NCBI GenBank assembly: GCA_003605035.1
Contig: QZKJ01000053.1
Location: 1-64,000, forward strand
Direction of reading: 5' to 3'
DNA length: 64,000 nt
DNA from: Desulfurivibrio sp.
GTDB taxonomy: Bacteria; Desulfobacterota; Desulfobulbia; Desulfobulbales; SURF-16
Each line of letters begins with the position of its first letter. Position 1 is the stretch's first letter. The notes under the pieces are model-generated. The model ran no database searches, had not been told where the DNA came from, and saw only the letters and a list, made by a program, of their open reading frames with translations. Positions 35,778-45,254 of this stretch are shown here, one piece after another. Position numbers and translations under genes: made by a program.

Positions 35778-35844
35778 AATCTTGGCAGGAAGATCCGTGG
35801 TTTTCCGTCCCCGGCTTACGCCGGGTTTGGCTTTATCTTGTTAT
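35760..35844 (-). promoter_or_regulatory. GEMM-I (cyclic di-GMP-I class) riboswitch aptamer
   Basis: The minus-strand sequence shows the GEMM-I core in order: GCCAAACC, a CGGCG-TAAG-CCG hairpin, GGGACGGAAAACCACGG, a TCTT/AAGA hairpin and GCCGGGTTGCC. Closing helix P1 is ATAACAA/TTGTTAT. Relative to the Vc2 aptamer, position 21 is C instead of G and position 46 is G instead of C, a compensatory swap that supports the fold. The ligand-discriminating position 20 aligns as G, which favours c-di-GMP over cGAMP. It lies upstream of a multiheme cytochrome gene, a common context in Desulfobacterota and Geobacter relatives. Confidence 0.88.
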
Positions 35845-35936
35845 GTGTTCCAAATTCAAGTCAAAGCAATGTTTACATATGTAAACGGAAAACCGCGGAT
35901 ATGCAATTGGGCAAATTGTCGCAGCGCAGGGCGCTG

Positions 35937-37607
35937 TTATTCTTCAGCTCCTTTCTGGAAGTCGATCTGGGATTGCGTGGGGTTCATGTCCGGGTCGGCA
36001 ATGATATTGATGACAACGTTGTATTTTTCCTCGAGTTCAACCAGGTCGGACCGTTTCTGGTTGAGCATGTACTGGGCGATGTCCAGGGGAAAACGGCAGG
36101 TGATTTTCTCGGTCGACTTCTTGATGGCGCCGGTATGTATGCGGCGCAGCTGGGCCAGGGCCATGGTTTCCACCGAGCGGACCATGCCCAGCCCCTGACA
36201 GTGCTCACAGATGATGTAGCTCCCTTTCTGGACCGGCGGCCCCAGGCGCTGCCGGGAAATCTGCATCAGCCCGAATTTTGAGATGCGGCTGATATCCACC
36301 TTGGCCTTATCATGTTTCATGCAGGTCTTGACCTGTTTTTCCACCTCTTTGATGTGCTTCTTGTCCCGCATATCGATGAAATCAACCACGATCAGACCGC
36401 CAAGGTCCCGCAGCCGGAGCTGTCGGGCCATCTCCTCGGCAGCTTCCATGTTGGCCAGAAAGATGGTCTCCTCGAAATTTTTATCCTTGGAGGTGCGGCC
36501 GGAATTGACATCAATGGCCACCAGCGCCTCGGTGGGATTGATGACAATGGAGCCGCCGGAGGGCAGGTTGACGGAAGGCTGGTAGATCTGCTCGATCTGT
36601 TCTTCAATCTGGTAGAGGTTGAAGATGGGCCGGGCGCCTTTGTGCAGCTTGACCTTGGTCACCCGCTGCCTGGCCGGCAGCAGGTTGAGAAAGTTGACCA
36701 CCTGCTCGTAGGTGATCTGGTTGTCCACCAGTATTTCCTGGATTTCATGGGTGAAATGATCACGCAGGAAACGGGCGGTCACATCCTGTTCTTTATAGAC
36801 CAGCGCCGGGGCGGGCATGGTCTGGCCGCGTTTCTTGATCTCCTTCCACAGGTTTAACTGATAGCGGATGTCCTGGAACAGGGCGGTTTTGGTGACATCC
36901 TTGCTGGCGGTGCGCACGATGTAGCCGATCTCTTCGGGGAGACTTGCCGTGTTGACGATTTCCCGCAGTTTGCTGCGCAGCTCCTCGTCTTCAATCTTGC
37001 GGGAAATGCCATGACTGTCGCTGCCCGGCATGAGTACCACATATCTGCCCGGCATGGACAGGTAGGTGGTGATGCTTGCGCCCTTGTTGCCGGTGGCCTC
37101 CTTGACCACCTCAACCAGCACCTCCTGGCCCTTGCGGATCACCTCCTGGATCTTCAGATCCTTCCAGTGGGTGGAGGACGGCACATCCTTGCAGTAATAT
37201 TCGGGATGGATATCGCCAAAGGGCAGAAAGCCGTTGCGTTCAATGCCCATGTCGACAAAAACCGCCTGCAGATTGGGCTCGATGGCGGTGATAATGCCTT
37301 TGTAGATATTACCCTTGGTCTGGGCGCTGGAAACGGTTTCCAGGTGAAAGGAGGTCAGTTTGCCGTTTTCCAGCAGGGCGATGCGGGCCTCTTCCGGTTC
37401 ATCGGAGTTGATGAGCAGCTTCAGGGCGCCGCCGCTGGATTTTTCTTCTTCCTCCTCCAGAGGTGGCGGCGCTACTTTCTTTTTTGGGGCGTTTGCCTTT
37501 TTGGCCGGCGCTTTTCTTGATCGTGATCTGGGTTTTTTGGGGCTGGCCGGGGCCGGGGTTTCGGCCTTTTCTTCTTTACTGTTCTCGGGTGTTTTTTCGT
37601 CGTTCAT
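35937..37607 (-). CDS. rng: Ribonuclease E/G family endoribonuclease
   Basis: This 556-residue RNase G-like enzyme has a basic/Pro/Glu-rich N-terminal extension (about 1-60), then an S1 domain (about 95-185, with GIERNGFLPFGDIH). The catalytic core carries metal-binding Asp residues in AIDVNSGR and VVDFIDMR. A zinc-link-like ICEHCQGLG and a short C-terminal domain follow. The long RNase E scaffold region is absent. The charged N-terminal extension is unusual for E. coli RNase G. The neighbouring minus-strand radical SAM gene lies 69 bases upstream. Confidence 0.9.
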   Translation of the reverse strand: MNDEKTPENSKEEKAETPAPASPKKPRSRSRKAPAKKANAPKKKVAPPPLEEEEEKSSGGALKLLINSDEPEEARIALLENGKLTSFHLETVSSAQTKGNIYKGIITAIEPNLQAVFVDMGIERNGFLPFGDIHPEYYCKDVPSSTHWKDLKIQEVIRKGQEVLVEVVKEATGNKGASITTYLSMPGRYVVLMPGSDSHGISRKIEDEELRSKLREIVNTASLPEEIGYIVRTASKDVTKTALFQDIRYQLNLWKEIKKRGQTMPAPALVYKEQDVTARFLRDHFTHEIQEILVDNQITYEQVVNFLNLLPARQRVTKVKLHKGARPIFNLYQIEEQIEQIYQPSVNLPSGGSIVINPTEALVAIDVNSGRTSKDKNFEETIFLANMEAAEEMARQLRLRDLGGLIVVDFIDMRDKKHIKEVEKQVKTCMKHDKAKVDISRISKFGLMQISRQRLGPPVQKGSYIICEHCQGLGMVRSVETMALAQLRRIHTGAIKKSTEKITCRFPLDIAQYMLNQKRSDLVELEEKYNVVINIIADPDMNPTQSQIDFQKGAEE

Positions 37608-37676
37608 GTTTTTCCTTCAGGAATCAAACCTGGCTGAACAGCCCTGTCACTGCGAGGGTCTGAGCATGGGTGCTGT

Positions 37677-38615
37677 TCAGGCGGTTTGTGATGTCTGGTA
37701 ATAGATTTTTCCCATATGCGCCGAATGGGCAATCTCGCCGCTGGCTGTCAGTTCCTGTAAAAGCCGGGCGGTGGAATTGCTGTCAAGATTCAGGGCCTCG
37801 CAGATATCTGTCTCGGTGCATGGGCGTCTTCGCAGCATTTCTAATAATTCAGTTTTTTTGGCTGATCCGGCAGGTGCGCGCTTCCTTTTACGGAAATCTG
37901 CGATAATCTCCACAGTTCCGGGGAGCTGTCGACGGATTTCCGCAAGCTCTGCTTCGCTCAGGGGTTTGGCAAAGTCCTCAAGCGGCGGACGCGCCACCGT
38001 GTTGAGCTGGATTTTTGCCGGTTTAATGGCAAGCAGGGCCTGTCGCAGGGCGGCAATATCCTCGGCCGAGTCGTTGATGCCTTTGCAGAACAGGATCTCC
38101 AGCCACAATTCTCCTTTAAAATCCCGGGCAAAGAGGGTGAGCCCCTTGATGATCTCCTGCAGGTTCACCCCCTGGGCCGGCCGGTTAATTTTCCTGAAAC
38201 TTTCCTCCCTGGCGGCATCAAGCGAGGGAATGACAATGTCGGCCAAGGCAAGCTCCTGCCGCACGTCGGCGCGATAGAGCAGCGAGCCGTTGGTGAGCAC
38301 GGCCACCGGCAGGGCGGTTTTTGCCTTCAGGTGGCTGATGATCTCGCCCAGTCCGCTGTGCAGGGTTGGTTCCCCGCTTGCCGTGATGGTGAAGACATCG
38401 ATCGGCTTTGCCTGACCGGGTGCTGCCAGAAAGGAATCAATTTCAGCTGTGATTTCCCTGGTCGGGGTGTATTCCCTTCTCTCGCAGGTGAAGATGGAAT
38501 TCGGACCCACCTCGCAATAAACGCAGCTGAAGTTGCAGATTTTTGCCGGGAGGAGATCGATGCCCAGCGACAAGCCGAGTCGCCGGGAATTGACGGGTCC
38601 AAACAGATATTTCAT
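37677..38615 (-). CDS. Radical SAM protein with C-terminal winged helix
   Basis: This 312-residue protein has the radical SAM cluster motif CNFSCVYCEVG (CX3CX2C), a SAM-binding TASGEPTLHSGLGE segment, and a winged-helix-like C-terminus (about 240-300, LLEMLRRRPCTETDICEALN). The opening FGPVNSRRLGLSLGIDLLP is typical of a widespread uncharacterised family of small radical SAM proteins in anaerobes. The reaction is unknown. Confidence 0.8.
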   Translation of the reverse strand: MKYLFGPVNSRRLGLSLGIDLLPAKICNFSCVYCEVGPNSIFTCERREYTPTREITAEIDSFLAAPGQAKPIDVFTITASGEPTLHSGLGEIISHLKAKTALPVAVLTNGSLLYRADVRQELALADIVIPSLDAAREESFRKINRPAQGVNLQEIIKGLTLFARDFKGELWLEILFCKGINDSAEDIAALRQALLAIKPAKIQLNTVARPPLEDFAKPLSEAELAEIRRQLPGTVEIIADFRKRKRAPAGSAKKTELLEMLRRRPCTETDICEALNLDSNSTARLLQELTASGEIAHSAHMGKIYYQTSQTA

Positions 38616-38707
38616 GCAGGGAGAGTGGGTTTCATGTTAACTTAATCTGATTTTTAAATTATATACTTAAAAACAATCGCTAACAGTTGGCAAGAGAAAG
38701 TTTTGCC

Positions 38708-38737
38708 TTGACACGCTTTATTGCGAAACGGTAGTTT
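38708..38737 (+). promoter_or_regulatory. Candidate sigma-70 promoter for ilvD
   Basis: TTGACA (38708-38713) and TAGTTT (38732-38737) are 18 bases apart, about 115 bases upstream of the ilvD start. The predicted leader contains the long heptad-repeat hairpin at 38756-38831. Confidence 0.45.
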
Positions 38738-38755
38738 CACAAGTTTGGATTAAAA

Positions 38756-38831
38756 GTGAAAAGTGAAAAGTGAAAAGTGAGGAGTTAGGAGTAAGGAGTT
38801 AACTTCTCACTTTTCCCTTCTCACTTTTCAC
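38756..38831 (+). repeat. Heptanucleotide-repeat hairpin in ilvD leader
   Basis: Three GTGAAAA heptads, then GTGAGGA, GTTAGGA and GTAAGGA, are followed by an inverted set (CTTCTCACTTTTCCC...). The two 32-nt arms can pair at 29 of 32 positions around a 12-nt loop. The hairpin ends 20 bases before the ilvD ATG, next to its AAGGA ribosome site. It belongs to the class of degenerate 7-bp tandem repeats seen between bacterial genes. Confidence 0.75.
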
Positions 38832-38851
38832 AATCAAATAAGGATACATTC

Positions 38852-40513
38852 ATGCGAAGCGATGCGGCAAAAAAAGGGTTGGAGAAGGCGCCTCACAGGT
38901 CACTGTTCAAGGCAATGGGTTATACCAACGAGGAAATCCAGCGGCCGCTGATCGGCATTGGCCACGCCCATAATGAAATCATTCCCGGTCATATCCATCT
39001 GGACAAGATCGTGGAAGCGGTCAAGGCCGGCGTGCGCATGGCTGGCGGCACGCCCATCGCCTTTGCCACCATCGGCGTGTGCGACGGCATCGCCATGGGG
39101 CATACCGGCATGAAATATTCCCTAGCCAGCCGGGAAATCATTGCCGATTCAGTGGAAATCATGGGGCAGGCTCATCCCTTTGACGGGCTGGTGCTGGTGC
39201 CCAACTGCGATAAGGTGGTGCCGGGCATGCTCATGGCCATGCTGCGTCTCAACATCCCCGCCCTGATGGTCAGCGGCGGGCCGATGCTGACCGGCCGTTT
39301 CCATGGCAGGGATGTCCATCTGATCAGCGTCTTTGAGGGGGTGGGCCGGGTCAAGGCCAAGACCATGACCATTGACGAGCTGAACGAACTGGAAGACGCC
39401 GCCTGTCCGGGCTGCGGCTCCTGCGCCGGCATGTTCACGGCCAACTCGATGAATTGCCTGACCGAGGCCCTGGGGCTGGGGCTGCCGGGCAACGGCACCA
39501 TCCCAGCAGTCTCCGCGGCCCGTATCCGGTTGGCCAAGCAGGCCGGCATGGCGGTGATGAATCTCTTTCATGAGGAGATCAGGCCGCGGGATATCGCCAC
39601 CAGGGAGGCCTTTGAAAATGCCATGGCCATTGACATGGCCCTGGGCTGTTCCACCAATACGGTGCTGCATGTGCCGGCCATCGCCAGGGAGGCCGGGGTG
39701 GATCTGCCGCTGGCCACCTTTAACGAGGTGAGCAGCCGGGTGCCCCATATCTGCAGCCTGATCCCCGGCGGCCCCCACAGCCTGCAGCAGCTCAATGAGG
39801 CCGGCGGCGTGCAGGCGGTCATGCGGGAACTGCTGAACACCGAGTCCGGCCTGCACCAGCAGGTGATGACCGTGACCGGCCAGACCCTGGGCGAGAATCT
39901 GCAAAGGGCCATGGTGCGGGACCGGGAGATTATCCGGCCGGTTGCTAACCCCTATCACCAGCAGGGAGGGATTGCCGTGCTGTACGGCAACCTGGCGCCG
40001 GAGGGCGCGGTGGTCAAACAGTCGGCGGTGGCTGCCGAGATGATGTGCCATAGCGGCCCGGCCCGGGTCTTTGATTCGGAAGAGGAGGCCCAGGCCGCCA
40101 TCCTGGCCGGCGGCATCAGGCCGGGAGACGTGGTGGTCATCCGCTACTGCGGGCCCAAGGGCGGTCCCGGCATGCCGGAGATGCTCTCCCCCACCGCGGC
40201 GATCATCGGCATGGGCCTGGGCAAGAGCGTCGCCCTCATCACCGACGGCCGCTTCAGCGGCGGCACTCAGGGCGCCTGCGTCGGCCATGTCTCGCCCGAG
40301 GCGGCTGAGGGCGGTCCCATCGGCCTGCTGCGGGAAGGCGATACCATTGTGGTGGATATCACCGGCAAACGGCTGCACTGCGAAATTGACGAGGCGGAAA
40401 TGGCCAGGCGCCGGGAAGCCTGGCAGCCGCCGGCGCCGAAAATCACCACCGGCTATGTCGCCCGTTATGCCCGCATGGTCAGTTCCGGCAGTGCCGGGGC
40501 AATTCTCAAGTGA
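38852..40513 (+). CDS. ilvD: Dihydroxy-acid dehydratase
   Basis: This 553-residue IlvD/Edd-family enzyme has cluster-ligand cysteines in NCDKVVPGM and [16 protein letters not shown]. It also has [15 protein letters not shown], the [12 protein letters not shown] loop and a [10 protein letters not shown] motif near the C-terminus. It dehydrates dihydroxy acids to 2-keto acids in valine, leucine and isoleucine synthesis. The start has AAGGA at good spacing. A hairpin leader precedes it, and lptD follows after 22 bases. Confidence 0.95.
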   Translation: MRSDAAKKGLEKAPHRSLFKAMGYTNEEIQRPLIGIGHAHNEIIPGHIHLDKIVEAVKAGVRMAGGTPIAFATIGVCDGIAMGHTGMKYSLASREIIADSVEIMGQAHPFDGLVLVPNCDKVVPGMLMAMLRLNIPALMVSGGPMLTGRFHGRDVHLISVFEGVGRVKAKTMTIDELNELEDAACPGCGSCAGMFTANSMNCLTEALGLGLPGNGTIPAVSAARIRLAKQAGMAVMNLFHEEIRPRDIATREAFENAMAIDMALGCSTNTVLHVPAIAREAGVDLPLATFNEVSSRVPHICSLIPGGPHSLQQLNEAGGVQAVMRELLNTESGLHQQVMTVTGQTLGENLQRAMVRDREIIRPVANPYHQQGGIAVLYGNLAPEGAVVKQSAVAAEMMCHSGPARVFDSEEEAQAAILAGGIRPGDVVVIRYCGPKGGPGMPEMLSPTAAIIGMGLGKSVALITDGRFSGGTQGACVGHVSPEAAEGGPIGLLREGDTIVVDITGKRLHCEIDEAEMARRREAWQPPAPKITTGYVARYARMVSSGSAGAILK

Positions 40514-40535
40514 TGGGGCAGGGGTTTCCTGATTT

Positions 40536-42881
40536 ATGAGAAAGTTGCTGAGCAGCAAGAAAGCGGCCGCCCTGCTCTCCTCCCTTGTCTGCCTGTGGGC
40601 AGACCCGTGCGCAGCAGGCAGTGTTACCGCGGAGCCGTGGGACATCACGGCGGATAAGATCACCCGTTACACCCGGCCGGAAACCATCGTGGCTGAGGGG
40701 CATGTGGTGCTGCGCCGGACCGGGGAGCAGCAGACCACGGAACCGCTCACCATCAAGGCGGACTGGTTGCGCTACAACGTGGATGACGGGCAGGTTTACG
40801 CCAAGGGCAATCTTTCCCTGCGCACCGCGGAACAGGACGTGGATGCCTTTGAGGCGGTGATTGATCTGAACGATGAAACCGCCACCCTGACGGACTCCAC
40901 CCTTTTTGTGCCGGAAAACAATCTGCATTTCTCCGGCCGTGAGGTGGAAAAGACCGGGCCGATTACCTATCGTTTCAAAGACGGCGATTTTACCGCCTGC
41001 CGGCTGGAGGAAGGGAAAAAACCGCCATGGCAGTTTCATTCCGGGGAGGCGGTGGTCAAGGTGGAAAAGGTGGTGGTCCTCAAGCATACGGTGCTGCGGG
41101 TCAAAGGTGTGCCGGTGCTGTACGTGCCCTATATGGCGGTGCCGGCCAACACCAAGCGCAAGACCGGCTTTCTCTTCCCGGAGATTTCCCAGTCGGAGCG
41201 CAGCGGCACCGGGCTGATTACCCCTTATTTCATCGATCTGTCGCCGAGCAGTGATCTTACCCTGTATCCTGGCTACCTGTCCAAGCGGGGTGTGGTGGCC
41301 GGGGCCGAATTCCGCCAGGTCAACGATTTCAACTCCAGGGAGTCCATTGCCGTCACCTATCTCCAGGATAAAACAGAGGATACGGTGAAGGACGATTTCA
41401 AGTCCGATGACTATCTGCGCACTGATCAGCATCGTTACTGGATTCGCGGCAAGCTCGATCATGATTTCGGCAACGATCTTTTCGCCAGGATGGATCTGGA
41501 TCTCGCCTCTGACCGTGATATGGTTGAGGAATTCCGCCGGGGCACCAATGGCTTTAATGACAGCGACAAGAATTTTCTCAGGGATTTCAACCGTGGGCTG
41601 ACCGAGGAAACCATCCCGTTCCGCCCCTCCCAGATGCAGCTGTACAAGAGCTGGTCTTCGGCCGTCCTGGGCGGCCAGCTGGTCGGCATCAATGACCTGA
41701 CCGACGGCAAAGATGACCCGGGCCAGGGAACCAGCCAGACCGCGCTCAAAAATTATTACAGCCAGGTCAATACCCTGCCGCAGGTTCTCTACAGCGGGGA
41801 ATTTGAGCTGGAAAGCATGCCGCTCAGTCTCAGCTGGGATTCGGGTTATGTGCACTACTGGCGTGAGGAGGGCATTGGCGAGCAGCGCTTTGATCTCCAT
41901 CCCCAGCTTACCGCGCCGCTGCCCCTGGGCCGCTATATCGAGGGCACGGTAACCAGCGGCCTGCGGGAGACGGCTTACCGGATCGACGCCAACGGCTCGG
42001 ATGTTTTTGACTGGCAGTATGACCGGGAGCAGAACCGGACGGCCTGGAATTTCGATACCAATATCGCCACCACCGTGGCCCGGGATTTTGACATGCACCT
42101 CGGCTCCGTTACCGCGCTCAATCATGCCATCAGGCCGGAGATCGAATACAGCTACGGGACCCTGGACCGGGAGGATGAGCTGCCGGACATTGACGAGATC
42201 GATCTGCTGGCCCCGGAAAATCTCATCACCTACAGTCTGAACAACTATTTCCGGGTGAGCGGCAGCGGCAAGGATGAGTGGGAGTATGACCGCTATCTGG
42301 GTTATTTCAAGATCATCCAGTCCTACGACATTCATGAGGAACGGCGCGAGCTTGAGGGCCCTGCTGACGAACACCAGCCTTTTTCCGACGTTGTCCTGAA
42401 GTTGAATCTCTATCCGCTGCCCCGCTGGCAGACCAGATACCAGACCGCCTACAGCGTCTATGGCGACGGCGTGACCAAGTATGATCTCTTTACCAGATAT
42501 AAATCCCGCAGAGGGGACAGTTTCTCCCTTGACTACCGCTATACCCAAAATTCGGACATCAATCAGTTCAATGCCGAGGTGATCACCAGGCTCACCGGCA
42601 ACTGGTACCTGGAGGCTGATCTCAAGCAGTCCCTTGATGAAAATTCCATTACCAGCGCCTCCTTTGGTCTGACCTACCACCCCCATTGCTGGGCCGTGAA
42701 GTTTATCGCGGAGAGAAGCTCGGATGACAAGCGGGTGGCCATCCTCTTCTCGCTGGTCGGCCTGGGGCAATCCCTTGGCATTGGTTTTGCCGGCGACATG
42801 GAGGGCGGACTTGATCTGGATTCCAGCGGCGACAATGATATTGATAAGGATTTTGATAAAAATAACGAGGATATTAATTAA
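40536..42881 (+). CDS. lptD: LPS-assembly outer-membrane protein LptD
   Basis: This 781-residue protein has a signal peptide, an N-terminal LptA/OstA-like beta-jellyroll (about 30-180, with ITADKITRY and VAEGHVVLRR), and the LptD barrel domain. Family landmarks are PVLYVPYMAVPANTKRKTGFLFPEI, GLITPYFIDLSP, and the late SFGLTYHPHCWAVKF strand. It inserts LPS into the outer leaflet with LptE. Only a few cysteines are present (near 32, 150 and 710), so disulfide wiring differs from E. coli. The C-terminus is Asp-rich (DLDSSGDNDIDKDFDKN), which is unusual. Confidence 0.9.
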   Translation: MRKLLSSKKAAALLSSLVCLWADPCAAGSVTAEPWDITADKITRYTRPETIVAEGHVVLRRTGEQQTTEPLTIKADWLRYNVDDGQVYAKGNLSLRTAEQDVDAFEAVIDLNDETATLTDSTLFVPENNLHFSGREVEKTGPITYRFKDGDFTACRLEEGKKPPWQFHSGEAVVKVEKVVVLKHTVLRVKGVPVLYVPYMAVPANTKRKTGFLFPEISQSERSGTGLITPYFIDLSPSSDLTLYPGYLSKRGVVAGAEFRQVNDFNSRESIAVTYLQDKTEDTVKDDFKSDDYLRTDQHRYWIRGKLDHDFGNDLFARMDLDLASDRDMVEEFRRGTNGFNDSDKNFLRDFNRGLTEETIPFRPSQMQLYKSWSSAVLGGQLVGINDLTDGKDDPGQGTSQTALKNYYSQVNTLPQVLYSGEFELESMPLSLSWDSGYVHYWREEGIGEQRFDLHPQLTAPLPLGRYIEGTVTSGLRETAYRIDANGSDVFDWQYDREQNRTAWNFDTNIATTVARDFDMHLGSVTALNHAIRPEIEYSYGTLDREDELPDIDEIDLLAPENLITYSLNNYFRVSGSGKDEWEYDRYLGYFKIIQSYDIHEERRELEGPADEHQPFSDVVLKLNLYPLPRWQTRYQTAYSVYGDGVTKYDLFTRYKSRRGDSFSLDYRYTQNSDINQFNAEVITRLTGNWYLEADLKQSLDENSITSASFGLTYHPHCWAVKFIAERSSDDKRVAILFSLVGLGQSLGIGFAGDMEGGLDLDSSGDNDIDKDFDKNNEDIN

Positions 42882-42918
42882 TGATGTCGGCAAGTAGCGG
42901 ACAGTCGAGAGACCGGGC

Positions 42919-43878
42919 ATGAATTACGATGTCTTCAACGGTGATGCCGACGGCATCTGCGCCCTGCAGCAGCTGCGGCTGGCTGAACCCCGGCAGGCCG
43001 TCCTGGTTTCCGGGGTGAAGCGCGATATCCGCCTGCTTGACCAGCTGGCGGCCGACCCTCTGGTCGCCGGGGCGGAGATCACCGTCCTTGATGTGTCCAT
43101 GGAGAGCAATAAGGACTCTCTGCAGACGCTCCTGCAGCGCCGCAACAACATTTTCTATGTGGACCACCATTTTGCCGGGGAGATACCGGCGGCGGACAAC
43201 CTGCGGGCGACCATCGACCCTGCTGCCGATGTCTGCACCGGCTTGCTTGTCGACCGGCTGCTGGGCGGCAGATTCAGGCTGTGGGCCGTGGTGGCCGCCT
43301 ATGGTGACAATCTGCATGCGGCGGCCCGCCAGGCCGCAGCCGGGCTGGGGCTCTCCGGCCAGGAGCTGGCGATGCTGCAGGAGCTTGGCGAGCTGATGAA
43401 TTACAACGGCTATGGCCGGCAGCCTGCCGACCTGCATATTACTCCCCAGGAGCTTTTCCGGGCGGTAGCGCCCTTTGCCAGTCCCTTTGCCTTTTACCGG
43501 GAGTCCGGGGTGCCGGGTCTTTTGCAGCAGGGTTATGCCGAGGATATGGCCCGGGCGCGTGCGGTGCGGCCGCTGGCTGAAAATGCCTCCGGCAGGATTT
43601 TCACCTTGCCGGACGCCTCCTGGTCCCGCCGGGTCGCCGGGGTGTTCAGCAACGAAAAAGCCAGGGAAATGGAGGATAAGGCCCACGCCCTTATCGTTGA
43701 CAATGGTGATGGGACACTGCTGGTCAGCGTCCGAGCGCCGCTGACCAATAAACAGGGAGCTGCCTCGCTGTGCCGGCAGTTCCCCACCGGCGGCGGCCGT
43801 GAAGCGGCAGCCGGGATCAATGCCCTGCCGCGAGAGCAGCTTGATGCCTTTGTCGAGGCCTTTCGGCAAACCTGGTGA
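42919..43878 (+). CDS. DHH-family phosphoesterase
   Basis: This 319-residue protein has the DHH motifs NGDADGICALQQLR, LDVSMESNKD and IFYVDHHFAG, and a DHHA1-like ending GGGREAAAGINALP. It is related to NrnA/RecJ-type phosphoesterases, but the exact substrate (nanoRNA, cyclic dinucleotide product or other) is not evident. It follows lptD by 37 bases and precedes mltB by 27, and could be co-transcribed. Confidence 0.8.
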   Translation: MNYDVFNGDADGICALQQLRLAEPRQAVLVSGVKRDIRLLDQLAADPLVAGAEITVLDVSMESNKDSLQTLLQRRNNIFYVDHHFAGEIPAADNLRATIDPAADVCTGLLVDRLLGGRFRLWAVVAAYGDNLHAAARQAAAGLGLSGQELAMLQELGELMNYNGYGRQPADLHITPQELFRAVAPFASPFAFYRESGVPGLLQQGYAEDMARARAVRPLAENASGRIFTLPDASWSRRVAGVFSNEKAREMEDKAHALIVDNGDGTLLVSVRAPLTNKQGAASLCRQFPTGGGREAAAGINALPREQLDAFVEAFRQTW

Positions 43879-43905
43879 AATCGCAACGAAGGAAGAGGAG
43901 TCCTC

Positions 43906-44943
43906 ATGCTTAGAACTGCCTGCTCACTGCTGGCCCTGATTTTTCTGGTATCTGCCTCTCTGCCGGCTGCCAAGGCCGCGGAGGTTGGCCAACCCAAGGC
44001 CGCGGAACTGGTTAAAGACGGTCAGCTGATTGATCTCTCTTCACCCCGCTACCAGGAGCTGTTTAAGGAACTGCAGGACCAGTATCATTTCAGCCAGGCG
44101 GAGATTGACCGGCTTTTTGCCGGCGTTGCCATCAAACAGCGGGTGCTGGAGCTGATGGACACCCAATGGGAGGCCAAACCTTATTTCCTCTACTATCCGC
44201 TTTTCATCACCCCGGAAGTGGTGGCAGAGGGCCGGGAAAAGCTGGCGGCAAACAAGGAGCTGCTGGACAGGATTGAAAAGGAGATCGGGGTGGAGCGGGA
44301 AATCGTGGTGGCGATCTGGGGGGTGGAAACCCGCTACGGCCAGCACAAGGGGGCCTTCAACCTTTTTCAGACCCTGAATACCATGTTTGATGCCTACCCG
44401 CGGCGCAGCAATTTTTATCGGGAACAGCTGGTCCATTTTCTGCTGCTCTGCCGGGAAAATCAGGTTGATCCCCTGACAATCACCGGCTCCTACGGCGGCG
44501 CCTTCGGCCAGACCCAGTTCATCCCCTCCAGCTTCCGCGACTATGCCCTTGATTTTGATCAGGACGGCCACCGGGATGTCTGGAATTCCACCTCGGACGT
44601 GCTGGCCAGCATCGCCAATTATCTGCACCGCTTCGGCTGGGTTTTCCGTGCCCCCATCTATCAGGAGATCGGCCCGGTTCTCAAGAATGAGATCCTGGAA
44701 AATGCCTACAAAAAGGGAAGAAAGGGTTTTGTCCCGGTAGCGGAGGTGGCCAGGGTTCAGGGGGTGACGCTGCCGCCTGCCCAGGACAACAAGGAGGTGA
44801 CCATCGTCGGCCTGGAGCTGGCGGACGGCGGTACGCGCTATGTGGCCGGCTATCCGAACTTCCAGGCCATCACCGCCTGGAACAACTCGAATCGCTACGC
44901 CATGGCGGTGGTGGAACTTGCCGAGAAACTGACCGGCAGATAG
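43906..44943 (+). CDS. mltB: Lytic murein transglycosylase B
   Basis: This is a 345-residue exported protein (signal peptide about 1-25) of the SLT_2 family. The catalytic Glu is in AIWGVETRYGQHKGAFN, with GSYGGAFGQTQFIPSSF, DFDQDGHRDVWNS and SIANYLHRFGW following. It cleaves peptidoglycan to 1,6-anhydro products. It lacks an obvious lipobox, so a soluble periplasmic form is likely. Confidence 0.9.
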   Translation: MLRTACSLLALIFLVSASLPAAKAAEVGQPKAAELVKDGQLIDLSSPRYQELFKELQDQYHFSQAEIDRLFAGVAIKQRVLELMDTQWEAKPYFLYYPLFITPEVVAEGREKLAANKELLDRIEKEIGVEREIVVAIWGVETRYGQHKGAFNLFQTLNTMFDAYPRRSNFYREQLVHFLLLCRENQVDPLTITGSYGGAFGQTQFIPSSFRDYALDFDQDGHRDVWNSTSDVLASIANYLHRFGWVFRAPIYQEIGPVLKNEILENAYKKGRKGFVPVAEVARVQGVTLPPAQDNKEVTIVGLELADGGTRYVAGYPNFQAITAWNNSNRYAMAVVELAEKLTGR

Positions 44944-45029
44944 AATTCTGCGGTCGGCTCAGGATCTCCTTGCCGACAGACTGATCGGGGGAACCTGTCG
45001 CCCCCCTGCCCGCCAGGCCACGGACTGTT

Positions 45030-45203
45030 TCAGCATAACAGCAGGGCGATGCCGACGGAAAAGAGCAGGCAGTAGCCGAGCCCCATCAGGTATTCCAGCG
45101 GATTGCTAAAGAGAGTGGGCAGGGTGCCGATGGCAAGCAGGGCAAAACACCCGGCTGCCGTTCTGTATTGTTTGCTGTCCCGCCAGCGGGTGCGTTTTAC
45201 CAT
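45030..45203 (-). CDS. Small 57-residue membrane protein, unknown
   Basis: This ORF is too short for the supplied track. It encodes MVKRTRWRDSKQY followed by two hydrophobic helices (TAAGCFALLAIGTLPTLF and LMGLGYCLLFSVGIALLLC). A positively charged N-terminus fits an inner-membrane protein with a cytoplasmic start. The ribosome site is poor (CAAGCAG). It lies downstream of the conserved two-hairpin element on the same strand. It could also be a fragment of a larger lost gene. Confidence 0.45.
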   Translation of the reverse strand: MVKRTRWRDSKQYRTAAGCFALLAIGTLPTLFSNPLEYLMGLGYCLLFSVGIALLLC

Positions 45204-45254
45204 CTGCTTGTTGCCGGCAGTTGCGACAGGGGATCAGAACCTGCCAGCCGCCTG

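Noticed and set aside
40506-42920. 804-residue ORF antisense to lptD, plus similar long antisense ORFs over lon (30233-32317), ilvD (39149-40663), hisD (57232-58557) and nadE (60418-61887)
   Set aside because: These mirror GC-rich third-position bias of the real genes. Their translations have no domain motifs or starts with ribosome sites.
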